From contig NW_020170448.1 of NCBI RefSeq assembly GCF_000524195.1, forward strand, positions 305,703 through 369,702: a stretch of DNA of 64,000 nt, in the 5' to 3' direction. Origin of the DNA: Echinococcus granulosus. Lineage: Eukaryota; Platyhelminthes; Cestoda; Cyclophyllidea; Taeniidae. This document shows, in pieces, positions 48,501-60,667 of the stretch (within the stretch, counting starts at the first letter, position 1; every line of letters begins with the position of its first letter). The position numbers and the translations under genes were made by a program. Below the pieces are notes generated by a model that ran no database searches, was not told the DNA's origin, and saw only the letters and a list, made by a program, of their open reading frames with translations.

Positions 48501-51500
48501 GTTGGGGCTTGTTTTATTCTTTCCTGGAGGTAGACTAAGCTTTTGGAGCAAGAGCTCACCGATATGAGTTTCTGTTTATCTTCAACTGCATCGTACCAGC
48601 AGACAATGGAGATGGTCAGAGCCACAAGTTTGTCGACATGCTCTGCCAAGTGTACATCCGTCGGCGGGTTGTCCCAGCACACGCGAGATAGCATGTAGGA
48701 CAATGCCACCAGCACAGAGCAACGAACTGATTGGGGAGGCGTAGTTATGAACTAAAAAATACAAGCGACAAGTCATTTTAGGAGGTAGTTTAGCAAACTA
48801 TGAATTCAAAGGTGAGGAATGTGCACCCACTTCGGTAAGGATTGACAATACACATGCTGTGGGCTGCCAAACTGCCCATGGAAAGCCCTCGAGTAGTCCG
48901 CAACGTTCTGCGTGTGTAGCACAGGCTTGATTCAGTTGATCAAGCAAGTGCACTTCAGTGAGGTTAAAGGGCTTACAGAAGATGCGTGTCACGAAGGCGT
49001 TAAGAAATGCGTTGAACAACCGCGGAAGTTCGATTGTCTCCCTAGCTGCATGCATGAAAGTAGCTTATTTTTTCCACGGGAGATATTACTAATATTATCA
49101 ATACGAGATATGCTTACATGCATAAAGATCAGCGATTATATCGGCCAACTTCGTCAAGCCGCGTTGAAGTATTCCACCATCATTCGGGGATGCGTCAGCA
49201 TCGATCACTCGTGGCCAGAAGTAATTCAGCACGCTTTGCATCAAAATGTTGTGGGCTAAAAATAGGCATTCAGTCTGGTGATTAGTATGTGATCCGGCCA
49301 CCACAACGGTGCGAGAAGACTTCCAGTCCTTCCATACACTTCTAACTTATGACGCCTTTAGGAGTAGGTGTGACAGTATGCCAGGATGTATGCGCAGTGC
49401 AGAAGAAATTCGATCTGCTGAATACTTTCAAAATTTACCGATTTGCAGAGGCAAGTGGTCCAACTCAACACATCGACTCAACTTCACTCCCAACTGTTGA
49501 TTTAGCGTGCCCAGACATTCAATGATGGCTCCTTTTGTGCTGGCAGAGAGATCGCGGCCATCGTAGGCAAGTGATGCACGCTCATTCGCCTTCTCCAAGA
49601 AGTGTCTTATCTGTAGTGATAAATATGTGCTTATGAAGAACAGGAAAAGGGAAAAAGTATAATTAAAGACATTCTTGAAGCGCTCACATCATCGGTTGAG
49701 AGTGGATATACAAAATGGGTAGAAAAGTTATTGCAAATCGCCACTTTTGTCAGATTCCACAACTCCTCTTGAGTGGATGGATTTTGAGCTAAAATAAACG
49801 ATTGTACTTAAACAGAGAAGTGGAAGGAAGTAACGATAGAATGGATTTCAAATTATTCGGTACCCTTGAATGCATTCTCCAAGAGATGAATGACTGTATG
49901 TGGGAAGTTGAACTCGAAATACGACACCACTTGTCCGCGAATCAACTATGGACGGGAAGAGACAGAGAGGAGAGCTCAAAAAGCATTTATTATTATTATG
50001 CAAAGAGAGTTGACCAACCTCAACGAGATCCTTAGATGCATCATCGTGGTTGGATTGTGTGTTAACTGCAACTAAACAGTGGAATGCTTCTATAATGAGG
50101 TTGTCCAGCTGTGCAGCCCCACCGAATTTTGCGGCACTTTTGGCTGGAGGAGAATGAGGAGATGGATCCTCCGTTTTATCTCCCAGTAAAGGCGGAAACT
50201 GAAGGACCAAATAGTAATACTCCAGTACTAATTCAAAAGGCCACATCTAACCAGATGATCAACAAAGTCCATGCGATTTTCGCTGAAAGGGTGACCCAAA
50301 GTGAGTACCTTTGTTAGCAGATCATGCGCGATTTGAGCACCGCACTGTTGTACAATCAGTGGCAAACAACGATACACAGACAGGAAGTGTTTTACTCGGC
50401 CTCCTGGTTTGGCTTGCAGTGAGGCCTCAAGCAGACGGGGCCACAGTTTGGCAAGCAATTGCAGGAGTTGGCGCGAACCCGTCAATGCGTCCAGCACCAT
50501 CTCATAGCCGCAGTCGCCAGAAGAGAGCAGATTTTCGGCTGTAAATGTAGTACAAAAAAGGCACTTGCCTTGCGGTTTAATGGATAGTAGAATTACATAT
50601 AGAGAGGGGAGAATTCAACTTAAGAGCGAGGACTTACCCATTATATCCACGCATTGAGAAAGCACTACCTTTGTTGGTGGAAAGGCATACGCGGGTCCAG
50701 AGGAAATTTGACAGAGGAGATGAAATATGCTGATGAGCTGTTCTGTGCAATCATGCATGTGTGCTTTTTTCACTTTTTCTGGTCCAAAAATCCGCCTAGA
50801 AGGCAAAAAATACACAAGCCCAGGTGCCTCGAAAGCCGAGTAGGAGGGCAGGGTTTCATGTCATGTGACCGATCGTTTACGGCTCATGATGGATCACATG
50901 TAACAAAATGATGTTTGACTAATTATGAGGGAGCTTCAGTTACTATGCTGTATTTCCAATTGATGCGATGGCTCTCCGGCATCCCAGCTTTTCTACACAC
51001 CACCAATTATTCTTCTCACACTAGTGAACGTATAGGCAACTAGAACTTAGGGGTGGGGATCACCAGCGAATAACCACCGCAAAAGAGTTTTCCCAGCCTA
51101 CTGAAGCACAGAGACCAGTCGGAAAGAGGAGAGAACCCAACCACTGGTTCCACGCATTACACCCTCCCCAGGCTCATCCACGCGCGGCACGGAGGGGGGA
51201 AGAAGATCAGCCGCGGCGATAGACTGACGACAGGAGACCGTAGTGACGGCGCTAAACGCAGCACTCCATGCCTCCTCCACAAGACCTGCAATCCTCCGTC
51301 TGACCTCCGTGTTCTCTGCTTCCACAGTCACATCCAGTTGGGCTGTTTGATAGTTCTGAGTGATTCGCGCACCACCTTTGCAGGACCTTGAGGTCATCAC
51401 GGGAATAGGGATGACTACAACAGCAATGGATGGGGTGAAAAGATCCATCAAGCATTAGCACGCGACTGATTGACACCTAGTCGCCTTAGAGGACGTACAA

Positions 51501-54500
51501 AGACAAAATATGGGCGTGAATAGTGCCCGTTGGGATTTTTGCTACGTACGGAGTGAAAACCGACAGAGTGCAGTAGCAGACAAATATGATCGCTTGAACA
51601 CTAGGCATTAGAACAAAGAGTGACATTTTTGTATGGGTAACATGAGCAAAAACAACTCGATTTAGTGACTCTAACACAATAATTAACTGAAATTAATCAC
51701 CGTAATGAATAGATAAGATGCATGAAGGGGCATAGCAAAAAAGAGTAGCTCACATGGTTGACATTCAACAACTTCTGATTGATGACAAGTGATAGATTTG
51801 TACAGGCGTGGTAGAAGGCCTTCTCGTTGTTTTTTGTGGAGGTTTTGAAGCTCCCTGTCCCTCTCTGTGGCCATTAAAGCCACATTCTTTAAACTTTCGA
51901 CGCACACCTAAGTATGGAGAATGCCCTAACACATCACATGAACTTGGGGCCAGAAATCAAATTTGAGGCAAGATTGTACTCCACTTACTTGAACCAGTGC
52001 GTACCATCTATCCGGTCGTATATCAAGTGGCCCATACATGCTAGTCTCGTCAAATCCACATTGTTGAACGTTTGGTGGATCCAACCTTCGCACCGAGAAC
52101 TTCAACATGGATCGGTCAACAACATCTTGAAGCGGTTTTTGGAAGACCGTGATCACACGATTGTAAAAGGAGGAGAGAAATGGAAACAACAAATCAGGAG
52201 AAAATTTCAAAAATGTACTTTTTATCCAGTTGTCCAAAAGAACCTTTCTTCACCTGAGGGATTTTCGAACAAAAAAGATGGAAATTGGATGAGTTTCATT
52301 ATCCCCCTCTAACCCAATGTTGTGAGGATCTCCAAAATCTGCACTGTTGTAAGCCATGAAGTAATACAACGCACACATGACAGTCGTGCATTGACTCGGG
52401 ATGGATTTCTGAAACAGGAGTTATCTGCTACTGCTACTTGGGGCTTTCCTACGTCTTCTTCGACTGATGCAACAGTACAGTGTTGCACAGTGTTAGCAGT
52501 TCATACAATGGGATCCACTCCGAACGACCTTACAATAGACATCTCGAGCCTCCCGCTTAAAACACTTACTTTTACGTGTTTGCCCCAGCCCTCTTTATCA
52601 CCAAGTGTAAGTGCAGATTTAGTCACATGATCCATAAGGACATGGCTATTTACTACCCTTTCACCCGTTCGTCTTTCCAGTTCTAATGGAAATGATAAAG
52701 CGAAAAGCATAGTTTAATTATTAAGGCTGGAAATGACAAAACGCAGTGATCTATAGCAGTAAAACTAATGAGGCCCTCACTCTAAAGCGTACGGACCCGG
52801 AAACCAAATCACTGAGGAAAAAGTGGACATCTAATAGGCTTTAATTTCCTACCTTCCTTTACGGGCCTATGTGTGCCACGAAGAAAATGCCACCGGTCGA
52901 TTTCAGCATAAATCTTCGATGCAATTGAGTCCAAGCTCACACTCTGTAGAGCTGAGTTTACCTTCAAGTAGAGAATGTGGATAAATCGACTATAGTCCAC
53001 TTACATTGAAGGACTTAAGCCTCTCCAACATCGTGCACACATTCAATGTGTCGGGAGTTCGATACGCCACTGCTTGTTCCAGATCAGAGAGCAGACTGGT
53101 GGTCATTCGAAGCAATCTGAGCCGATGTAAATAATCAAGTACACAGTGAACCCAAACTATTGGAAACACATATTAGAGAGGTGAATGATGAACATACGAG
53201 ACAGCATTGCTGCTGTGAAGGCCGTAGGGATCGACAACATCATCTTGAGAGTCGCGTTTGAGCCAGTAACGCAGTGCCTCTCGCAGACGGCAGAGAAACG
53301 TATCCAAAACAGACGATCGAATCCCAGTGTTGTAGTTAACTGAGAGATTGTGTTTATCCCAACTGAGAGTTCGTAGAAGCAGAAATCCAGGTGGAAAGCA
53401 GCTAGAAACAGGAAACTTCCTCAAAAATCCTCGACAACAGCTACAGACCCTTTTCAACAACACATTAGAAACGGATATTTGGATGGCGATGGATACGATC
53501 GGGCGGCATTTAAAAGGCAACAAAGTGAATAGGAGGAATCAAACTGTCAGGAAAATGAGTATTGGGGTCGTTGGAGCATGCTAGAGCTTCTTAAGTACTT
53601 TCGCTAACAAGAAACGAGATGAATGAAGACCATTGAACCCCAAAAGAGGATCCATAGCTTAGCTGCACATAGACTCATAAGCTCAATAAGGTCTGCATAC
53701 GATACACACTGCTTGGAGAGATTGATTGAGGGGTCACCAGCAGTACGAGAGAAGGCAAAGCAGTGAGTAATGGCCAGCTGGAGAAGAAGGAAGAAGGCGG
53801 GATGATGAAGAGGACAGACGACGAGAGCAGACACGGCTTGCACGAGTGGAAGATGCCGAGTTAATCGCCCCAGGTTCTCTTCGGCTGAAGTGGAGGTCAA
53901 AAGACCCGCCTCGATCTGTGAGTAGAACAGGCGAATCATAGCAATCTTGGGTCATAAATGAGGAAACAGCCAATGACAAAAATAGCACGCTTCGTAAGAT
54001 ATTTATGCAGAGTCCAGAAGACATTTTACGCGGTTCAAGTAACACCCTTTACTGGCAAATAAACAATCTTAAGAATGGCAAACTAACTTACAAAGACAGA
54101 TGTGACACATTTTTCTCCATCACTTGTATCTTTAGAACCTGAACGCGAATAATCCACAGCCAATATTATGCTCCTGTTCCATGTAATTGTATCCACCACA
54201 TCGTCCCACAAGCTATATTCTCCGAACATATCCCCAGCGTTACAATCAGCTCCAATCAAATAGGCGATCAACCAAAACGGTCCCTCATCGTCCTCAGACG
54301 CTCTTCGAAGGAGGTCTTGAATCATCGCAAGTCGCACAGCTCCTTCAGATTCATCGCTATCAGTTGCTACGGCAGCAGCAGAAGAGCGAAAGAGGGGTGT
54401 GTAGAATCGAAATCCTTCGGCAGGAATGAGAATGGAGAGACCCTCGGCCCAGGAAGATGCCGTTATGCGACAGTTTTGATACAAGGGGTTAGTAAAGCCC

Positions 54501-57500
54501 TCAGCAGAGGTACCTTCTAATGTTTTGGAGGCAATATCAGACCTCTCTTCGGCTATTTTTTTCTATTGAAGAGTGGGAAAGAATCCGAGTAAAAGAAATT
54601 ACGAAATCAAAAAAGAAGGACAAAAGATTAGTTTAAATCGTAAATAGGATGCTACTTTATGCTGCAACAAAAACTGTCCGAAAATGCTGACAAAGCAGTA
54701 TTCTTAACAGCTCCCTGACAGCAATTTACCCTAAGACTTCTGCAAGAAAAGCACATCAGCCTACTACAACTTTCTTACCAATGAGGATGGACGAAAAACG
54801 TCTATTATAGGGTGCTGCCACCAATGAGCAGTTTTTGATTGTTTTGGATAAGGAAACGACTCCTCAACCCAAAACGCAGTCTTTAAAAGATTCTCCAAAA
54901 GCCAGATAGCCTGAGGCGGAAGACAACGACCACCCGTCAGCACAAAAGAAAAAGTTGACAAGATCACCGCTTGCAAAAGTGAGTGCTTCTCATCCTCACC
55001 AGCGCAACCGATGCTTGCGTTTAACGTGGCACCAAGGAATGCCTCCAGAACCGGTCCTCTGGGTATCCCCCTTCTCGCCGTCTCATTTTTCGCCTCCTTA
55101 TGCCTCCAAAATCTCAAGCCCCATTTGCCCCACAAGTACGACATAAAGGACTCATTCACATATTCGACTTCGTCCAACTTGAGCATACAGTGGACGAACT
55201 CCTTAAACGACTCACAAGGTACAGAAGAGTGATATTTCCTCTTCTCTGCCTCATGACAAATGGAGAGCCGACTAAAGGCCTCAATAGCAAGCGCGAAGTG
55301 ACCTAAAGAGGCCAAATTCAGTAAAGCCCGACAAGCATCACGATCTGTGGGTAATGGCGGTCTGGGTTGTTGGCGTAATTGAAATTCGATGATGAGGAAA
55401 GTGGTTAGGGGATTCTGCGACTGGTCAGTAGCGTTGAGAAGACGTGAGAGAGCCTCAGTGGAAGGCTCCAAGTGGAGACGAAGTATAAGCTCCATAGTCC
55501 AGTGGTAGATTGAAGCCGATTCAGAGTCAAAAGGCACAGGAGGATAAGTGGTACTTGAGGAGGGGATTCTGGGTGGAGATAGGGAGGAACTGCGTCGAGA
55601 ATGGGTTGGAGATCTTCTGGGTAAAACGCTTTTAGCGTAGTATTTTAATGTCTCTGAAAGCCTCAAAACAGGCTGACGATGTGATTCTAGAATGCGGCGC
55701 TGAAATGCAGTGGCAACTGCGACTGCAGCCCACGCCTGTATTTGTGCCGAAATAAAGTATTCTCCTGTCTATAAATCAGGTTGATAATTAATATAGAGGC
55801 CTTACAGTGTTGTTCACAGCTTCCCATGGAAGAATGTTGAGCAATTTCTGCGAAATTTGACTTCGAAGAGAGGTGAGGGGAAGCAATTCACTCGTGGGGT
55901 GGCCACCAATCCAACAGAATAACCTGTCGAGATCATCTGCATTTGGTGTGAATGGGGTTGGGGGGAGTGCATCAATCAGATCCAAAAGAAGCTAAAAAAG
56001 AAAGGTTCATCACAAAAAAACGATAGCTACCTCCGCAGAAACATTGCATGAGGAGAGATCCGGTCTCTGTGGGATATTGGTAGAAACAGCAGTCGTGGTA
56101 TCGAGTTGAACAGCAGAGGTGATAATTAGGTCCAGTAGGTGTTGAAAAGCGAATGCTGGATGAGCTGAGACTATCGCCATTATTTGGGCACGGCCGCAAA
56201 TGGTGGATATCGGGATTGCATCAAATGATAGTTTTGACCCGTCACACTCCTCATTTCCGGATTGAAGCGTAGGCACAGTGCACAACTAGAAAACGGAGGA
56301 AAGATTGAATTCGATAATATAATTGGGAATCGTAGAAATGTGATGATGGTGGTAGTGGTGGTGTCCCTAACCCTGAATAAAATATCAAGTATCCGCCCCA
56401 CAAGCAGCCTCTCCACGACAGGAATGCCACTTGACAGCCACAAATGGGTCGGTTCCTGGTCATCAGGAGGGGGCGGTGGGCGACACTCCTGAGAGGCGAT
56501 TTGTCCCAAAACTGTGATGAAGGGATCTGCGAGACATCCTTGATCAATCAGCGCGGCTCGAAGTAATTCTACCACCTCCACTCCGTCCATTTTTCCCTCC
56601 TCTGTGACAGTTTCATCCATGGGTTGCATGTCCTCGCTGTGAACGAGGAATCTGGTATCACAAAAGTCGCCTTCCACATCACCCGCGTGTGGGGAGATGG
56701 CCGAGATGAGGAGGAGGTAAAATCGAAGTTTGGCACGAGAAGAGAAGAGATGCAAGGGACTCATTCGGGCGAAGCGACGCCAACATGTGAGTTTGGTTGC
56801 AAATGAAGCCGCATTTGAGAGGAGCAAGCTTGTCACACGCAGGCAAAGCTCGTCATACTGAGCAAGAATAACCTTCACATCGGTTGAATCGTGACCATGG
56901 AGGTTGGGATAGAGACTGGGTAGGGGGGGATTTGAGGATGGAGCAATCGCACGATTAATAAGAGACCACAAACCCGAGAGAAGAGTACTGATTACGGCTG
57001 TAATCTGTTTGACCAATTTCCGTTGAAATCGGGGAACGTCCTCACGAGGTGTTTGCAAGAAGTCCGCAGCTTGCTCGAGTGTTGTAATCAACCAATTAGC
57101 GAAGGAGAATAGAACTACGTGGTTATTTTGCGTACCAATTTCATCGCAATGGGAATTAAGGAACTCGATCAAACCGGGCATATCGACCTGGTCAATGAGA
57201 GCGCTAACACCCTTCACATCAAAAATGTCCTGCTTCAGGTCAAATCGGCCTGACAACAAACTCGAGTTGGCATGTTTCTCGGAAGTCGAGGAGGTGGCCG
57301 ACCATTCCACATCACTCTCCCCGTCGGAATCGACAACAGTCCATTTTTGCTCGCCATCTCCACTAGAGGTATCCAAGTTCCGTAAAACAGCAGACTTTTG
57401 AAGGTTGGATTCCCCAGGATGATTTATTTGAAACCCCTTCCTGCGGAGATAAAAATCAGGCTAAATTTTCAGATGCACCAACTTGGACATCACATTGCAC

Positions 57501-60023
57501 AATTAAAAGAAGACAATTGCTTGGGTAGGTGAAGGTCTTACATTAAAAGGCTCCAATGAGGAAAACAGCACTCCTCACAGACCTGCAGTTCGTTGACTTT
57601 TGATCGTAACTCCGCTAGGCATACCGCGAAAGTTTTGGCAGGCAAGCGAATGCTCGATTTAAAGTACTAGCGATTCACGATACATCTTTTAATAAAGCCC
57701 TTCATTCCTTGCAGAGCAGAGAAGCATACCGATTGAACGCAATTACACCCAATTCAGAAGAAAAAACGAGCACTCACTTGAGTATTCGAAGACACAATGC
57801 AAACAGAGTTCCACGAGCTTCCACCTCTGGTTCAGAAAGGAAGTCCAAAGAGCGCCCTTCAACCCGAAACCATGCTATATCGAGCACCGGTGGTTGCAGC
57901 AGAGCACACAACGAAGAGCCAATCGCGGGCGGAGTGTAAGTGATGTTGAACGGCACTCGTAGCAGCTGCATCATTACGTAGACGTGATCCTTGAGCCGGC
58001 ATTGGCGGACAAGTCGGCCAGTCTAGGGGAACAAGCACACAAAAGGGATAACGCAAATGAAAAAAAAAAAAAACATGAATGGTGGAGAATAAAGAAAACG
58101 AATACAAGAAGAAATCTTACAATGCACGTGATCCATCCAATGAGGTCATCGATAAGCTCATGTTGCGCGACTGTTCCGGTCTCAGCGACATCAATGAAGG
58201 TAAGCTGACGCAGGCAGGTGAAGAGAACTGAGGTGACAGCACGAAGAAGCTTTATTTGTCGTTCCAGTTCTGGGTCAAGATTACGTTCCGGTAGAACTAA
58301 AACATTCAATAACAAGAACCTTCCCGATGAGACCAAATTTGATATTATTGGATAGCAATGCTTTCTAAAGTCGATAGGCTTTTACGCAGGTGTACGAAAA
58401 AAAACTTACGAATTACGGGTTCGTTGGGAGAGAAGTTTTCGAATGCCGGGCATTGTCTCAAAATCTGGGCCAGGTAGGACTCGATTTCTAGCCTACATTA
58501 AGCGTAAGGGAAACGATGCATTATAAATAGGTACGGTAGGCAAAAAACACCACAAAACAACAGAGGCAGGAGGGAGTTCGACCAAATTTAAAACAATGGA
58601 TTTTTGCCACCGAATATTCTTGACGGAGGTAAACAGGCCAGTGGTAGGATTGCAGGCCTACCTGGAGATCGCGACTTTAAACGAGGTCATGGATAGTTGA
58701 TCAAGTAGGTAGCTTCTTAGTTCCTTCTGCAAGGATTCGAGATGACCCAGCTGATTGCTATCGAGTTTGGCAGTTTCATAGTCGTATTTCAGAGAGACTT
58801 CACAGCCATCGCGACATATCCCCTAAGAAAGATGCTACATTCGTGATATACCCTACTTTTATGGGGGAATCATGGTCATTTGGAATTGCAGATTTTACAT
58901 TGTTTACTCATGCTCAAGAGCTCCACAGTGCAATTAACGATTAAATAGTAGACATTGAATAATTAAAGCCATTTAGGAACGTGAGAACTAACAATCAGCT
59001 AGCAGCAACTTCACCAACGTCGCATTTGAATGCATCAGCAAAGTGAGTGCCAAGATTTGAAAGTAAGGTAGCGTTAGCTGGCAAGGTGAAAATGTAATGT
59101 TACAACACTGAGACGGAACTTACTTTTAGAGCATCACAGTTTTTCTCCACTTTCCAAATAGTCTTCTCGACATCCGAAATCCCAAGCAGCTTACGATCTA
59201 ATGTATCTTTGGCAGATTTCCAGACTAGCTGATTTTGAGCATAGACTGAGATAAGAAGAAGGAGTGGATGCCCATTAGACGATCCAAACCCCATAGCAAA
59301 TGGTTCCAGTAGTAAGTCATCACTTTCGATGGAAGATCTTGGGGGAATAACATCGCAACAGACTTCCTAGTAGGAAACGAGAATTAGGCATGGTGATTGA
59401 GGGTAATGCTACCCACTTTACAAATCCATAATAAAGCATAACAAATGCTTTTAAAAGGGCAAAAAAATACTTTCAACTTGCCTCTAAAAACTCATTCTCA
59501 AGTATCGAAATCATGTCAGCAGATGGGTTGGAATAAAAGTTTTTAAGTTCATCTACACTATAACATTGAGGTAAGGTATATTCATAATAAGTCTCTTTCA
59601 GAACAGATGAGATCATAAGTGGTGGAGCAGAGCTCGAAACTGCCCCATGCGGCTTTGGTTCTTCACATACAGCATTTACAAGCGCATCAGACAGTGCTCG
59701 GTAAGAAAAATATTTGGTGATATCGTAAGAGTCTGTCCCGTCCTCGGGATAAGAAATTTCATTTGATGATTCATTAGTCGAAGATTCGTGTGAGTTTACT
59801 ACATCATTGCACAAATGACACGCCTCGACCTCTTTCGACAATTCCTCAGGGGAACTAATGGATTCATCCTTTTTATGTTTTTGTTCAGCTATCAATGGCA
59901 ATGGGTCAGTAACAACGGGAAGTGAATCTATGTCTTTGTATTTCTAAAAATTGCCATTTTGGATCAAATATATTAACAAACTTCTGATGCACGCGACGGC
60001 CTCTTCCTTACTGCCTCAGCCAT
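45543..60023 (-). CDS. EPG5: EPG5 orthologue, giant autophagy tether, 35 exons, about 3,170 residues
   Basis: Exons on the minus strand: 60023-59982, 59943-59482, 59366-59124, 58822-58662, 58492-58410, 58296-58121, 58022-57778, 57440-56372, 56285-56031, 55991-55806, 55768-54779, 54562-54092, 53915-53701, 53401-53198, 53116-53005, 52961-52853, 52682-52570, 52243-51989, 51907-51754, 51414-51102, 50795-50638, 50538-50309, 50246-50015 (end tentative), 49788-49688, 49610-49439, 49255-49118, 49045-48831, 48751-48560, 48473-48310, 48239-47746, 47661-47299, 47175-46824, 46690-46342, 46232-46153 and 45963-45543. The phases of successive exons agree throughout. It starts MAEAVRKRPSR, like human MAEAVKPQRR. 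Other matching segments are RLEIESYLAQIL, EQKWTVVDSDGE, HKKQREGLLPRLY and MWPFELVLEYYYLVLQFPPLL. EPG5 is a Rab7 effector that tethers autophagosomes to late endosomes/lysosomes. It is almost entirely helical with no signal peptide, and is longer than the human protein (about 2,580). The last two exons rest mainly on phase and openness. Confidence 0.85.
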
Positions 60024-60667
60024 TGGTCGCGTAAAACCAAAAATACCGCGGTTGCATCAGCTGATATACATACTTTAAAGCCAACCCAAAAAACGAATGT
60101 GAATCAGAAAATAAATAATGGCAGAATAGTTTTACTCTGCTGCCCAAATAATAACTTAATTTGTACATTTTTGCTTGACTAAACTATAAAAAATTTAAAA
60201 AGCGCAGAATAGATTGCGTCATAAAGGATGATTTTAATGAAGATAAAAAACGAAAGTTTTCGACACATTTTTGACCCGGCCATGCAGGAAATTTATGAGA
60301 GCGCGCTAGACTACTGTTAGACACAGTAAACGCTCCTGATTCAAAAGCAGGATCCCACCTGCTTGCTCGCACGCCGCCAGTACTAACATGAAACGCACGT
60401 GACCTATGCGCACGCACCAAGATAGTCCAAAGCACCCAGATGAACCGCCTAAGGCGTCCGCAGTCAGACCACACCACCTGAAGTGATAATCGACAACCCA
60501 ACGCAAAGGAGGCGGAACAAGTCACATAGGAGCCATGAGTGGGAAAGTCACTTTCATCAATAAACCGCGGCCTTAGAGAGATTAAAATAAGAATCAGGAA
60601 ACTGAAGAATCTCTCAAAGTCACTTCAAATCCGCAACTTCATGGAACTCCCGATTCGGTCTTCAACC
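60024..60667. other. Short intergenic region between SYVN1 and EPG5
   Basis: It must contain the SYVN1 3' UTR and the EPG5 promoter on the same strand. No AATAAA was found close to the SYVN1 stop. A minus-strand 113-codon frame at 60184-60525 has no family pattern. Confidence 0.5.

Noticed and set aside
54955..55306. Plus-strand frames of 63-73 codons
   Set aside because: Antisense to a long, well-supported EPG5 exon (55768-54779).
60290..60375. A tRNA-like hairpin (CCTGATTCAAAAGCAGG)
   Set aside because: The loop is nine bases and no matching D arm, T arm or acceptor stem could be drawn.
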